Below, piece by piece: positions 18,072 to 27,391 of a stretch of DNA of 64,000 nucleotides; within the stretch, counting starts at the first letter, position 1, and each line of letters begins with the position of its first letter. Position numbers and translations under genes: made by a program. Source of the DNA: Herbaspirillum sp. SJZ107. GTDB lineage: Bacteria; Pseudomonadota; Gammaproteobacteria; Burkholderiales; Burkholderiaceae_D. The notes beneath the pieces are model-generated. The model searched no databases. It was not told where the DNA came from and worked only from the letters and a program-made list of their open reading frames with translations. The stretch is taken from positions 2,170,001 through 2,234,000 of the forward strand of contig NZ_VFNH01000001.1 in the NCBI RefSeq assembly GCF_006715485.1, given 5' to 3'.

Positions 18072-18959
18072 ATGCGCGGACCGGGCCTGATCATCACCGC
18101 CGACGATTTCGGCCTGCACCGGAGCGTCAACCGCGCGGTCGAACTGGCGCACCGCGACGGCGTGCTGGCGGCGGCCAGCCTGATGGTCGGCGCCCCCGCC
18201 GCAGCCGATGCGGTCGCGCGGGCGCGCGCCTGCCCGCGCCTGCGCGTGGGCCTGCACCTGGTGCTGGCCGACGGGCGGCCAGTGCTGCCGCCCGCTGCGA
18301 TCCCGGACCTGGTGGATGGCGATGGACGCTTCGGCGCCCAGACCGGGGCGGCCATGGCGCGCGAGGGCACGCGCTTTTTCTGCCTGCCGCGGGTGCGGCG
18401 CCAGCTGGCCGACGAAATCCGCGCCCAGTTCGAGGCCTTTGCCGCCACCGGCCTCGTGCTCGACCACGTCAACGCCCACAAGCACTTTCACCTGCACCCG
18501 ACGGTGCTGGGGCTGATCGTCGACATCGGGCGCAGCTTCGGCCTGCGCGCGGTACGGCTGCCGCGCGAGGCCGGCTTGCCGCTCTGGCTGCGCCCATGGC
18601 TGGCCCTGCAGCGAGCCCGGTTGGCGGCCGCCGGCATCGCCCACAACGACTACCTGGTCGGCATGCGCCGGTCGGGCCGCTTCGACACCGCCGCCCTGCT
18701 GCAGGCGCTGCACGGCCTGCCGCGCAGCGGCATCGGCGAGCTGTACGTCCACCCGGCGCTGGAATCCGGCGCCGCCATCGCACCGTCGATGCGCGGCTAC
18801 CGCCATGCCGACGAATTCGCGGCGCTGGTGTCGCCGCGGGTGGCATGGGCCTGCGACTGCCTGCGCGCGCAGGGCTTCCGCTTCGGCGGCTTCGGCGACC
18901 TGGCAGCGCCGAAGCCGCCGACGGCGCCAGCCACATCATTAGCGCCAAGCAGCCGATGA
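18072..18959 (+). CDS. hpnK: Hopanoid N-acetylglucosaminyl deacetylase HpnK
   Basis: 295 residues with GGAGG before the ATG. ChbG/YdjC-fold deacetylase: the metal-binding ADDFG is at residues 10-14, GLHLVL supplies another ligand, and NAHKHFHLHP holds the HxxxH pair. HpnK removes the acetyl group from the GlcNAc that HpnI adds to bacteriohopanetetrol. Its stop overlaps the start of the next gene by four bases (ATGA at 18956), so translation of the two is coupled. The C-terminus is Pro/Ala rich and slightly longer than usual. Confidence 0.92.
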   Translation: MRGPGLIITADDFGLHRSVNRAVELAHRDGVLAAASLMVGAPAAADAVARARACPRLRVGLHLVLADGRPVLPPAAIPDLVDGDGRFGAQTGAAMAREGTRFFCLPRVRRQLADEIRAQFEAFAATGLVLDHVNAHKHFHLHPTVLGLIVDIGRSFGLRAVRLPREAGLPLWLRPWLALQRARLAAAGIAHNDYLVGMRRSGRFDTAALLQALHGLPRSGIGELYVHPALESGAAIAPSMRGYRHADEFAALVSPRVAWACDCLRAQGFRFGGFGDLAAPKPPTAPATSLAPSSR

Positions 18960-19933
18960 AGCGCCTGGCCTGGCTGGGCTTGATCGGCGGCCTGGCGCTG
19001 CTGACGGCGCTGATCGTGGCCCAGGGCTGGCCGGCGATCCTGGCCGCCTTCTTTCACGCCGGCTGGCCGCTGCTGCTGGTGCTGCCGGCGCGCCTGCTGA
19101 CGCTGTCGCTCGACACGCGCGCCTGGCGCCTGCTGCTCGATCCCTTCGATCCGCGGCGCGCCGCCAGTCCCCTGTTCCTGTTGTGGGTCGGCACCGTGCG
19201 CGAAGCGGTCAACCGCCTGCTGCCGGTAGCCGGGGTCGGCGGCGAGGTGGTCGGGGTGCGCCTGGCGCGCCTGCGCATCCCGGACACGACCGCGCTCGCG
19301 GCCAGCGTCATCGTCGAAGTGCTGCTAACGATCGTCGTGATCTACCTGTTCTGCGGCCTGGGCGTGGTGATGATGGCGCACCTGGCCGCCGGCCTGGGCC
19401 AGGTCTGGATCGTCGGCGCCGCCCTGCTGCTGTCGCTGCCGCTGCCGCTGCTGGCCTGGTGGCTGCTGCACCACGGCGCGCCGTTCGCGCGCCTGGAGCA
19501 CTGGGCGCTGCGCCTGCTCGGACCGCAGAACCGGCTGGCCCTGCACCTGGACGGCGTCCGGCTGGATGCCTGCATGGAGCAGCTGTTCGGGGAACACAGC
19601 CGGCTGGCGCGCGCGGGCGGCCTGATGCTGCTGTCCTACCTGCTCGGCACCTTCGAGACCTGGTACGCGCTGGCGCTGCTCGGGCATCCGGTCAGCGTGC
19701 CGGCGGCGCTCGCAATCGAAGCGCTGACCCAGGCCACGCGCCACGCCAGCTTCCTGGTGCCGGCCGGCCTCGGCGTACAGGAAGCCGCGGTGCTGCTGTT
19801 CGGCCGCCTGGCCGGGGTCGGCGGCGAGGTCGCGCTGTCGCTGGCGCTGGTCAAGCGCATGCGCGAGCTGGCGCTGGGGGTGCCGGCGCTGCTGTCGTGG
19901 CAGTGGGTCGAGGCGCGCCGCCATCGTAGCTAG
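18956..19933 (+). CDS. hpnL: HpnL-family membrane protein (flippase-like)
   Basis: 325 residues, about seven to eight hydrophobic segments, starting in the ATGA overlap with hpnK. It belongs to the lysylphosphatidylglycerol-synthetase-transmembrane/flippase-like group (YbhN, UPF0104), the family called HpnL in hopanoid loci. The conserved polar patches VREAVNRLLPVAGVGGEVVG and QATRHASFLVPAGLGVQEA are both seen. A role in moving hopanoids or head-group carriers across the inner membrane is inferred from the family name and context; it is not proven. Confidence 0.86.
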   Translation: MKRLAWLGLIGGLALLTALIVAQGWPAILAAFFHAGWPLLLVLPARLLTLSLDTRAWRLLLDPFDPRRAASPLFLLWVGTVREAVNRLLPVAGVGGEVVGVRLARLRIPDTTALAASVIVEVLLTIVVIYLFCGLGVVMMAHLAAGLGQVWIVGAALLLSLPLPLLAWWLLHHGAPFARLEHWALRLLGPQNRLALHLDGVRLDACMEQLFGEHSRLARAGGLMLLSYLLGTFETWYALALLGHPVSVPAALAIEALTQATRHASFLVPAGLGVQEAAVLLFGRLAGVGGEVALSLALVKRMRELALGVPALLSWQWVEARRHRS

Positions 19934-20055
19934 CGTTGCTGAGCGGCTGACAAAACCTGTTCTTGCCATTAACGCAACAAGGACATACACTGAGCCGTTG
20001 CAAACGTCCACAACCGGCGGACGCGGACACTGCAGATCGGCTGGGTACCAATGCT

Positions 20056-20436
20056 ATGAAGACAAGTAAAGTCGTGACAATCACGGCAGCGGCAACTGCC
20101 CTGATCGCATTAGCGGTCGGTGTCTATTGGCATGTCATGGTTGGCCCTACCGAGTTCGACCGGTCCGTGTGGCTCCGAATGGACACCAAATCCGACAACC
20201 CGCCACGTCTTCGTATGGCAGATGGCTTGCTCGAATCGGGGGTCCTACTGGGCAAGTCACGGCCCGAAGTCGAGACGATGCTTGGCCCACCGGCATCCAC
20301 CGACTATTTTCGGGATGCGGGCATGGTTTACTGGCTTGGCCCGGAGCGCGGGTACATCAGTATCGATAGTGAGTGGCTGAGGCTGGACTTCGATCCGGCG
20401 GGCAGAGTCCGTGACGCCCGTATCGTCAGAGACTAG
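20056..20436 (+). CDS. Small exported or membrane-anchored protein, BamE-like fold possible
   Basis: 126 residues from the ATG at 20056; a longer frame upstream has no support. One N-terminal hydrophobic segment (TITAAATALIALAVGVYWH) is either an anchor or an uncleaved signal. The remainder has LLGKSRPEVETMLGPPAS, then a Tyr/Trp-rich sheet (MVYWLG, YISIDSEWLRLDFD), which recalls the BamE/SmpA fold, where a GMxRxEVxxxLGxP helix precedes a beta-hairpin. It is lower in GC than the hopanoid genes around it and splits hpnL from hpnM. No function assigned. Confidence 0.6.
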   Translation: MKTSKVVTITAAATALIALAVGVYWHVMVGPTEFDRSVWLRMDTKSDNPPRLRMADGLLESGVLLGKSRPEVETMLGPPASTDYFRDAGMVYWLGPERGYISIDSEWLRLDFDPAGRVRDARIVRD

Positions 20437-20477
20437 GGTCTTGTCATTCCCGGCCCACTGCCGATTGCATGCGCCCG

Positions 20478-21089
20478 TCACGGCTGCGCATTATGCGCCG
20501 CCAGGTACCTGATCAGCCCATCGACCCCGCCCTTGGCCAGCTGCGCCGCAAACTGCTGGCGGTACACCTGGATCATCCAGGCCCCCATCATGTTGATATC
20601 GTAGATCTTCCAGCCGGCGCCGGTGCGGCGCAGGCGGTAGTCGATCGCCATCGTGTCGCCGCCGGTGCGCACCGTGGTCTTGACGACGGCGTCGCTGGCG
20701 CCGGCGGCCAGGCGCGGCGGCGGGCCATAGGTAAAACGAGTGTCCTGGCCCTGGATCTGGGTCAGCTGCAGCGCATAGGTGCGTGCCAGCAGGGTCTGGA
20801 ATTCCTTGAACAGGGCCTCGCGCTGGGCCGGCGTGGCCTGGGCCCAGGCCGGTCCGGCCGCGTACTGGGTAGTCAGCATGAAGTCGGTCGCCGGCAGGAA
20901 GCGCTGGCGGACGATCTCGTAGGTGCGGTCCGGGTCGCCGGCCGCGGCGGCCGGCTCGGCATGGACGGCGTCCATCACCCCGTCGATGGTCGTCTTGATC
21001 ACCTGGGCGGGTGCGGCCGCCTGCTGGGCGTGGGCACACGGCGCTGCCAGCAGCGTCAATGTCAGGGGCAGCAGGATCGTCGGCTTCAT
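20478..21089 (-). CDS. hpnM: HpnM, MlaC/Ttg2D-family periplasmic lipid carrier
   Basis: 203 residues with a signal peptide (MKPTILLPLTLTLLAAPCAHA). It belongs to the MlaC/Ttg2D toluene-tolerance family: TYEIVRQRFLPATDFMLTTQYA, EFQTLLARTYALQL, and WKIYDINMMGAWMIQVYRQQF near the C-terminus. In hopanoid loci this member is called HpnM and is thought to ferry lipid in the periplasm. GGAG ribosome site. It is divergent from hpnN over 68 bases, so the pair could share a regulatory region. Confidence 0.9.
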   Translation of the reverse strand: MKPTILLPLTLTLLAAPCAHAQQAAAPAQVIKTTIDGVMDAVHAEPAAAAGDPDRTYEIVRQRFLPATDFMLTTQYAAGPAWAQATPAQREALFKEFQTLLARTYALQLTQIQGQDTRFTYGPPPRLAAGASDAVVKTTVRTGGDTMAIDYRLRRTGAGWKIYDINMMGAWMIQVYRQQFAAQLAKGGVDGLIRYLAAHNAQP

Positions 21090-21157
21090 GCGGATTCTCC
21101 GATATGCATCATGAGACCGCGTGCAGTCGCAGGCGTTCCGCGCCTGTCTAACATCGC

Positions 21158-23749
21158 ATGCTGACTGCCCTGATCGCCAGGATCATCCATGCCTCCTCCC
21201 GCCACGCGTGGGCGGTGACCGGCGTATTCGCGCTGCTGGTCGTGCTGTCTGTTTATTATGTGGTGCGCCATTTCGCCATCACCACCGACGTCACGCAATT
21301 GATGGATGCGAATGCGGCCTGGGCGCAGCGCGATGCAGCCGTCACGGCGGCGTTTCCGAACCGCAGCGACACCACGCTGGCCGTGGTAAGCGCGCCGGCG
21401 CAGGAACTGGCGGCCGAAGCCGCGCGCGTGCTGGCGGCGCGGCTGAGGCAGCAGCCACGCCTGTTCCGTGCGGTCAGCCTCGGCAGCGGCGACGATTTCT
21501 TCCGCCGCCATGGCTTGCTCTACCTGTCCTCGGCGGAAGTGCGCGACCTGACCGGCCGCCTGCAGGATGCGCGCCCCCTGCTGAATGCACTGGCGCGCGA
21601 TCCGTCACTACGCGGCCTGGCCAACCTGCTGTCGGTGACCCTGCTGACGCCGCTCCAGACCGGCCAGATCACACTGGCCGGCATGACGCCGCTGCTCGAT
21701 AAGAGCGCCGGCACCGTCGAAGCGGTGCTGGCCGGGCGCCCGGCCGCGCTGTCGTGGCAGGCGGTTGCCGATCCGGACTTGCCGGCGGCACCGGCACTGG
21801 TCGAGGTGCGTCCGGTGCTCGACTTCAGCGAATTGCTGCCGGGCGCGCCGTCGAGCGACGCGATCCGCGCTGCCGCCGCCGAGCTGCGGCTGCGCGAGCG
21901 CTACGGCGCGACCGTCGCCCTGACCGGTCCGATTCCGCTGTCGGACGACGAATTCGCTTCGCTGCAGGAAGGCTCGCCGCTCACCGGCGCGATTCCGGTG
22001 GCCGTGGTGCTGGTGCTGCTGTGGCGCGCGCTGCGCTCGGGCGCGCTGGTGCTGGCGGTATGCATCACCATGCTCGGCGGGCTGGCGCTGACGGCCGCGC
22101 TCGGGCTGATGATGGTGGGCGCGCTCAACCTGATCTCGGTGGCGTTCGCGATCCTGTTCGTCGGCCTCGGCGTCTACTTCGGCATCCAGTTCGGCATGCG
22201 CTTCCGCGAATACCGGCGCCATCGCGCCAGCGCGCGCCAGGCGCTGCTGGCGGCCGGCCGCTCGATCGCGCTGCCCTTGAGCCTGGCCGCCACCGCCACT
22301 GCCTTCGGCTTCCTCGCCTTTCTGCCCACTGCCTACCGCGGCGTGGCCGAACTGGGGCAGATTGCCGGGGTCGGCATCCTGTTCGTGGCGCTGCCGGCCT
22401 GCCTGACCGTGCTGCCCGCACTCATCCGCGTGCTGGACCCGGCACGCAGCCGCGGCGCGCCCGGCTATCCGCGCCTGGCGCCGCTCGACCGCGCGCTGCA
22501 GGCGCACCGCACGCCGGTACTGGTAGCCACGCTGGGCATCGTGGCGGCTGGCCTGCCGCTGCTGTGGCACCTCGAGTTCGACTTCGATCCGCTGCACCTG
22601 AAGAATCCGGAAAGCGAATCGATGGCGACGCTGGCCGCGCTCGCGCGCAGCACCGATATCGGCCTCGACAACGTGCAGGTGCTGGCCCCGTCGCTGGCCC
22701 AGGCGCAGGCGGTGGCGGCGCGCCTGGAACGCCTGCCCGAGGTGGCGCACGCGCTCACCGCGACCAGCCTGGTGCCCGACGACCAGCCGGCCAAGCTGGC
22801 GGCGATCGGCGCGGCGGCGCGCAGCCTGCTGCCGGTGCTGGAGCAGGCCCCGCTGGCACCGGCGACCGACCTCCAGCGCGTGGCGGCGCTGCGGGCGGCG
22901 GCGCAGGCGCTGCGCAATGCCGTGCTCGATCACCCCGGCGCAGGGGCCGCCTCGGCCCGGCGCCTGGGCCAGGACCTGGCCGCGCTGGCGCGTGCGGATG
23001 CGGCCACCCGCACGCGCGCCGAACAGGCGCTGGCGGCGCCGCTGCGGCTGGCGCTGGCGGCGCTGGTGCTGGCGCTGCAGGCGCAGCCGGTGACGGTGGA
23101 CACCCTGCCAGCCGATCTGCGCCGCAACTGGATTGCGCCCGACGGCCGCGCCCTGGTCGACGTCAGCCCGAAGCGCGGGCCCGGCGGCCAAGCGCCGCTG
23201 GGGGCGTTTGCGCGCGCGGTGCAGGCAGCCGCGCCGGACGCGGGCGGCGGCCCGATCTCGGTACGCCACGCCGCCGACCTGGTCATCGACGCCTTCGTGA
23301 AAGCGGCGCTGCTGGCCGTGGCGACGATCGCGCTGCTGCTGTGGATCGCCTTCCGCCGCGTCGGCGACGTGCTGCTGACCATGGTGCCGCTGCTGGTGTC
23401 CAGCCTGGCCACGCTGGAAGCCTGCGTCCTGCTCGGCATCCGCCTGAACTTCGCCAACATCATCGCGCTGCCGCTGCTGCTCGGGGTCGGCGTCGCCTTC
23501 AAGATCTATTACATCATGGCCTGGCGCAGCGGCCGCCAGGCGCAGCTGGCGCATCCGCTGACCCAGGCGATCGTCCTCAGCGCGGCCACCACCGGCACCG
23601 CCTTCGGCAGCCTGTGGCTGTCCAACCACCCGGGAACCGCCAGCATGGGCAAGCTGCTTGTACTGTCGCTGGTCTGCACGCTGATCGGCGCCGTGTTCTT
23701 CCAGCCGGTCCTGCTGGGCAGGCCGCGCTCGACCCCTTCCTCCTCCTGA
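21158..23749 (+). CDS. hpnN: Hopanoid RND transporter HpnN (MMPL family)
   Basis: 863 residues with the RND/MMPL plan: one N-terminal membrane segment (about 18-38), a large periplasmic loop (about 40-270), a six-segment bundle (about 280-450), a second loop (about 460-700) and a final bundle (about 710-855). HpnN in Rhodopseudomonas and Burkholderia is needed to move hopanoids to the outer membrane. No clear ribosome site precedes the ATG at 21158, so the start is less certain than the rest. mlaA follows 13 bases later. Confidence 0.92.
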   Translation: MLTALIARIIHASSRHAWAVTGVFALLVVLSVYYVVRHFAITTDVTQLMDANAAWAQRDAAVTAAFPNRSDTTLAVVSAPAQELAAEAARVLAARLRQQPRLFRAVSLGSGDDFFRRHGLLYLSSAEVRDLTGRLQDARPLLNALARDPSLRGLANLLSVTLLTPLQTGQITLAGMTPLLDKSAGTVEAVLAGRPAALSWQAVADPDLPAAPALVEVRPVLDFSELLPGAPSSDAIRAAAAELRLRERYGATVALTGPIPLSDDEFASLQEGSPLTGAIPVAVVLVLLWRALRSGALVLAVCITMLGGLALTAALGLMMVGALNLISVAFAILFVGLGVYFGIQFGMRFREYRRHRASARQALLAAGRSIALPLSLAATATAFGFLAFLPTAYRGVAELGQIAGVGILFVALPACLTVLPALIRVLDPARSRGAPGYPRLAPLDRALQAHRTPVLVATLGIVAAGLPLLWHLEFDFDPLHLKNPESESMATLAALARSTDIGLDNVQVLAPSLAQAQAVAARLERLPEVAHALTATSLVPDDQPAKLAAIGAAARSLLPVLEQAPLAPATDLQRVAALRAAAQALRNAVLDHPGAGAASARRLGQDLAALARADAATRTRAEQALAAPLRLALAALVLALQAQPVTVDTLPADLRRNWIAPDGRALVDVSPKRGPGGQAPLGAFARAVQAAAPDAGGGPISVRHAADLVIDAFVKAALLAVATIALLLWIAFRRVGDVLLTMVPLLVSSLATLEACVLLGIRLNFANIIALPLLLGVGVAFKIYYIMAWRSGRQAQLAHPLTQAIVLSAATTGTAFGSLWLSNHPGTASMGKLLVLSLVCTLIGAVFFQPVLLGRPRSTPSSS

Positions 23750-23762
23750 ATCGGGAACCGCC

Positions 23763-24521
23763 ATGCGAATGCTACCAAGAAGCACCGTGCGAACCACCGT
23801 GTCCGCCATCCTGCTGGCGCAGCTGTGCGGCTGCGCCAGCGGACCGCAGCGCAATCCGGCCGATCCGCTCGAGCCGCTCAACCGCGCCACCTTCCGCTTC
23901 AACGACGTCCTCGACCGCAACATCGCGCAGCCGGTCGCACGCGGCTACATCCGCGTGGTGCCGCGCCCTGTGCGCATCGGCGTCGAGAACGTCTTCTCGA
24001 ACCTGGGCGACGTGGTCGTGATGGCCAACGACTTCCTGCAGCTGCGCTTCCGCGACGGCATGAACGACATGATGCGCATCGCCGTCAACACCAGCTTCGG
24101 CCTGCTCGGGGTGCTGGACGTCGCCACCCCGGCCGGCCTGGTCAAGCGCGACCAGGACTTCGGCCTGACGCTCGGCCACTACGGCGTGCCCAGCGGCCCC
24201 TACCTGGTGCTGCCGCTGTTCGGACCGAGCAGCTTCCGCGACGGCGTCGGCTTCGGTGTCGACCAGTACGCCGCCCCGGTCACCTACATGGACCCTGCCT
24301 GGCGCAATACGATGTGGGGCGCCAACTTCGTCAGTACGCGGGCGCGCTACCTGAACGCGACCAACCTGCTGGAGCAGGCGGCGCTGGACCGCTACCTGTT
24401 CGTGCGCGACGGTTACCTGGGGCGGCGCCAGGCGCAGGTCGACGAGGGCAAGGAGCAAGCACTGCCGGATTACGAGAGCGAAAGCAAGGCTGGCAACCAG
24501 CCGCCGGCGCAGAACAAGTAA
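23763..24521 (+). CDS. mlaA: MlaA (VacJ) outer-membrane lipoprotein
   Basis: 252 residues with a lipoprotein signal (lipobox LCGC) and the MlaA hallmarks NPADPLEPLNRATFRFND, NTSFGLLGVLDVAT, DFGLTLGHYGVPSGPYLVLPLFGPSS. MlaA forms a ring in the inner leaflet of the outer membrane that removes mislocalised phospholipid. Here it is co-transcribed with hpnN and faces hpnM, so it may serve hopanoid rather than, or as well as, phospholipid traffic. A separate mla operon may exist elsewhere. Confidence 0.93.
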   Translation: MRMLPRSTVRTTVSAILLAQLCGCASGPQRNPADPLEPLNRATFRFNDVLDRNIAQPVARGYIRVVPRPVRIGVENVFSNLGDVVVMANDFLQLRFRDGMNDMMRIAVNTSFGLLGVLDVATPAGLVKRDQDFGLTLGHYGVPSGPYLVLPLFGPSSFRDGVGFGVDQYAAPVTYMDPAWRNTMWGANFVSTRARYLNATNLLEQAALDRYLFVRDGYLGRRQAQVDEGKEQALPDYESESKAGNQPPAQNK

Positions 24522-24564
24522 CTACCTGCGGGACGGGCGCTGCCTGGCGGACACTGCGGCCTAC

Positions 24565-25368
24565 TCAGGGTGCCGCAAGCCGCGCGCCAAGCCGCGCGCG
24601 CACCTGGCCCAGCGCCCGCCGCGCACGCAAGGCGTCCCAGGCAAGCAAGCACAGCGGCCCCAGCTCGCCCGGCGCCGCGGCCAGCGCGCGCAGCAGCGGC
24701 GCGGGCCTGGTGCCACCGTCTGCCGCCATCCCGGCCAGCGCACTCGGCGGCACACCGCGCCAGGCCGGGTCGAGCACCACCCGGCAGGCGGCAAACGGCA
24801 AGCCGTGGCGCCGGGCGATGCGGGCAGCGGCGTGCGATTCCATGTCGACGGCGCAGGCGCCGCTGGCGCGCCACAGGACCGCCTTGTCGCGCGCGCTCGT
24901 CAAGGGCGCGTCGAGCCCGGCCAGTTCGCCGTGGACGGCTCGTGGCAGGCAGCGTGCCAGGCTGCGCAGCCAGGCGGCGTCGGCGCACAGGAAACCGCCT
25001 GCCGTCTGTATGCCGGTAGCCAGTATGCAGGTGCCGGGTGCGAGCTCGGGGTCGAGGGCCCCGGCGCAGCCGAAGCTGAGGATGCCGGCCCAGGCGGGTT
25101 CGGCGCGCGTCGGCCTGTGTTCGGTCGCGCCACCCACGTGAGCAACCACCTCGGCCGCAGATGGAACCGCCACGCGCGCATGCAAGCCTTCGTTCATCCT
25201 CTCGGCATGCAGTGGATCGGGCCGCGCATCGAGCAGCGCATCGAGCCGCGCCGTCAGCCGCCCCGGCCCCGGCCCGCACACGGCCACCACGCCGGGACCG
25301 GCGGCCAGCGCCGCCTCGAACGCCAGTCCGCAGGCCGCCAGCACCGGCAAGGGTTCGCGCGCGGCCAT
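24565..25368 (-). CDS. hpnG: Adenosylhopane nucleosidase/phosphorylase HpnG
   Basis: 267 residues from the ATG at 25368, two bases beyond the shc stop (TGACGATG on the coding strand). It has the purine-nucleoside-phosphorylase-like fold: ILSFGCAGALDPELAPGTCILA, and ACAVDMESHAAARIARRHGLPFAACRVVLDPA with the conserved ME pair and base-site aspartate. HpnG removes adenine from adenosylhopane to give ribosylhopane, the step after HpnH. Last gene of the dxs-hpnD-shc-hpnG operon. Confidence 0.88.
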   Translation of the reverse strand: MAAREPLPVLAACGLAFEAALAAGPGVVAVCGPGPGRLTARLDALLDARPDPLHAERMNEGLHARVAVPSAAEVVAHVGGATEHRPTRAEPAWAGILSFGCAGALDPELAPGTCILATGIQTAGGFLCADAAWLRSLARCLPRAVHGELAGLDAPLTSARDKAVLWRASGACAVDMESHAAARIARRHGLPFAACRVVLDPAWRGVPPSALAGMAADGGTRPAPLLRALAAAPGELGPLCLLAWDALRARRALGQVRARLGARLAAP

Positions 25369-25370
25369 CG

Positions 25371-27386
25371 TCACATCCCGACGCCGGCCCCGGCGCCCGG
25401 ACGGGCGGCGCCGCCGCGGCCGCGCAGCGTGCGGTAGCGCGCCAGTGCCCACAGCGGAAAATAGCGCGCGTAGCCGTGGTAGCGCAGGTAGAACACGCGC
25501 TCGAAGCCGGTCGCCGTATGGTGCTGTTCGCGCCACAGGCCATCGCGCCCCTGCTGCGCCAGCAGCCAGCCGATGCCGCGCCGGACGGCCGGCGTGTCGG
25601 CGGCGCCGGCCGCCATCAGGCCGAGCAGCGCCCAGGCGGTCTGCGACGGCGTCGACGGCGCCGGTTCGTAGCCGCGGTAGTCGAGCTTGTAGCTACTGCC
25701 GTCCTCGCCCCAGCCGCCATCCAGGTTCTGGATCGCGCCGAGCCAGCCGGCGGCGCGCGTCACCGGGGCGGCATCCGTGCCCAGCCCGGCGGCACCGAGT
25801 GCGCACAGGGCGCTCCAGGTGCCGTATATATAGTTGACGCCCCAGCGGCCGTACCAGCTGCCGTCCTTTTCCTGCTGGCGCAGCAGCCAGGCCAGCGCAC
25901 GCGCCGCCGGCGTGCGCGGCCGGGCGCAGGCGCCGGGCTGCAGCTGGGCCAGCATCGACAGGCAGCGCGCCGAGACGTCGGCGGTGGGCGGGTCGAGCAG
26001 CGCACCATGGTCGGCGAACGGGATGTTGTTCAGGTAGCGCTGGGTGTTGTCGGCCTCGAAGGCGCCCCAGCCGCCGCCCCGGCACTGCATGCCGAGCACC
26101 CATTCGCCGGCACGCTCGACCAGCGGCCGGTAGCGCTGCTCGCCGCGCAGGCGGTCGGCGCGGTGCATCGCCATCGCCACCACGGCGGTGTCGTCGACGT
26201 CCGGATAATGCGCGTTCTCGTATTGGAAGGCCCAGCCGCCGGGGCGCAGGCCGGGCCGGCGCAGGCCCCAGTCGCCGCGCGTGTCGAGGATCTGCAGCGG
26301 GCGCAGCCAGTCGAGCGCGCGGCCGGCGGCGTCGATGGCGGCCGGGGTGCCCGCTTCCAGCAGCGCGTGGCTCATCAGCGCGGTGTCCCAGACCGGCGAC
26401 AGGCAGGGCTGGCAATAGGCTTCGTCGCCGCGGTCGACCAGCAGCCGGTCGATGGCGCGGCGGGCGGCGGCGCTTTCGGGCTGGTCGGGCCGCACGCCGA
26501 GGGCGTCCAGCATCTGCACCGCGTTGACCATCGCCGGGAAGATCGCGCCCAGCCCATGTTCGCCGTTCAGGCGCGCACGCACGAAGGCGGCGGCCTGTTC
26601 GATCGCGCGCCGCCGCAGGCGCGCCGGGACGCGCGTTTCGAGGGTGCGCACGTGGGCCTCGACCGCACGGAAAAAGGCGAACCACAGGCGCGACTGGTGC
26701 GGCGCGCGCGGCGCCTGGCCGAGCGCCGCCGGGTCCGCGGCGAACAGCTCGGCGATGCGCACCGTGCGCGGGTTGCGCGCCTGCGGCCTGAGTGCGCCCA
26801 GCACCAGCAGCGGCGCCACCACCGTGCGGGTCCAGTACGACACCTTCGACAGGTGAAACGGGAACCAGCCCGGCAGCAGCGCGATCTCGACCGGCATTGC
26901 CGGCACCGCGTCCCAGCCGATCTCGCCGTACAGCGCCAGCAGCAGGCGCGTAAAGACGTTGCTGCGTTCGGCGCCGCCGTGGGCCAGGATCGCGGCGCGC
27001 GCCCGCGCCATGTGCGGCGCATCGGGCGCGTCGCCGATCATCTTCAAGGCAAAGTATGCCTTGACGCTGGCGCTGGGGTCGTAGGCGCCGCCATGGAACA
27101 GCGGCCAGCCGCCGTGGCTGCCCTGCAGGCGCCGCAGGTAGCGCCCGATCTTGGCTTCGAGACCGGCGTCGGCAGTCTCGCCGAGGTAGTGCACCAGCAG
27201 CACGTATTCGGCCGGGATGGTGGCATCGGCCTCGAGTTCGTACACCCAGTGGCCGTCCGGGCGCTGCTCGGACAGCACCGCGTCCAGCGCGCGGGCAAGT
27301 GCGGCGTCGAGCGCCCCGCCGTGGGGGCGCGCCAGTGCATGGGCAAGCCCGCTGGTCCGTCTGGCGGCGTGCAGGGTATCGCGCAT
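25371..27386 (-). CDS. shc: Squalene-hopene cyclase
   Basis: 671 residues from the ATG at 27386, five bases after the hpnD stop. The catalytic DXDD motif is at D396-V-D398-D399 (PDVDDTAVV). QW repeats are visible, among them QEKDGSWYGRWGVN, QNLDGGWGED, and QQGRDGLW. The enzyme cyclises squalene to hopene and hopanol in one step at the membrane. Length is typical (about 630-680). Alternative name hpnF. Confidence 0.97.
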   Translation of the reverse strand: MRDTLHAARRTSGLAHALARPHGGALDAALARALDAVLSEQRPDGHWVYELEADATIPAEYVLLVHYLGETADAGLEAKIGRYLRRLQGSHGGWPLFHGGAYDPSASVKAYFALKMIGDAPDAPHMARARAAILAHGGAERSNVFTRLLLALYGEIGWDAVPAMPVEIALLPGWFPFHLSKVSYWTRTVVAPLLVLGALRPQARNPRTVRIAELFAADPAALGQAPRAPHQSRLWFAFFRAVEAHVRTLETRVPARLRRRAIEQAAAFVRARLNGEHGLGAIFPAMVNAVQMLDALGVRPDQPESAAARRAIDRLLVDRGDEAYCQPCLSPVWDTALMSHALLEAGTPAAIDAAGRALDWLRPLQILDTRGDWGLRRPGLRPGGWAFQYENAHYPDVDDTAVVAMAMHRADRLRGEQRYRPLVERAGEWVLGMQCRGGGWGAFEADNTQRYLNNIPFADHGALLDPPTADVSARCLSMLAQLQPGACARPRTPAARALAWLLRQQEKDGSWYGRWGVNYIYGTWSALCALGAAGLGTDAAPVTRAAGWLGAIQNLDGGWGEDGSSYKLDYRGYEPAPSTPSQTAWALLGLMAAGAADTPAVRRGIGWLLAQQGRDGLWREQHHTATGFERVFYLRYHGYARYFPLWALARYRTLRGRGGAARPGAGAGVGM

Positions 27387-27391
27387 GGCCG

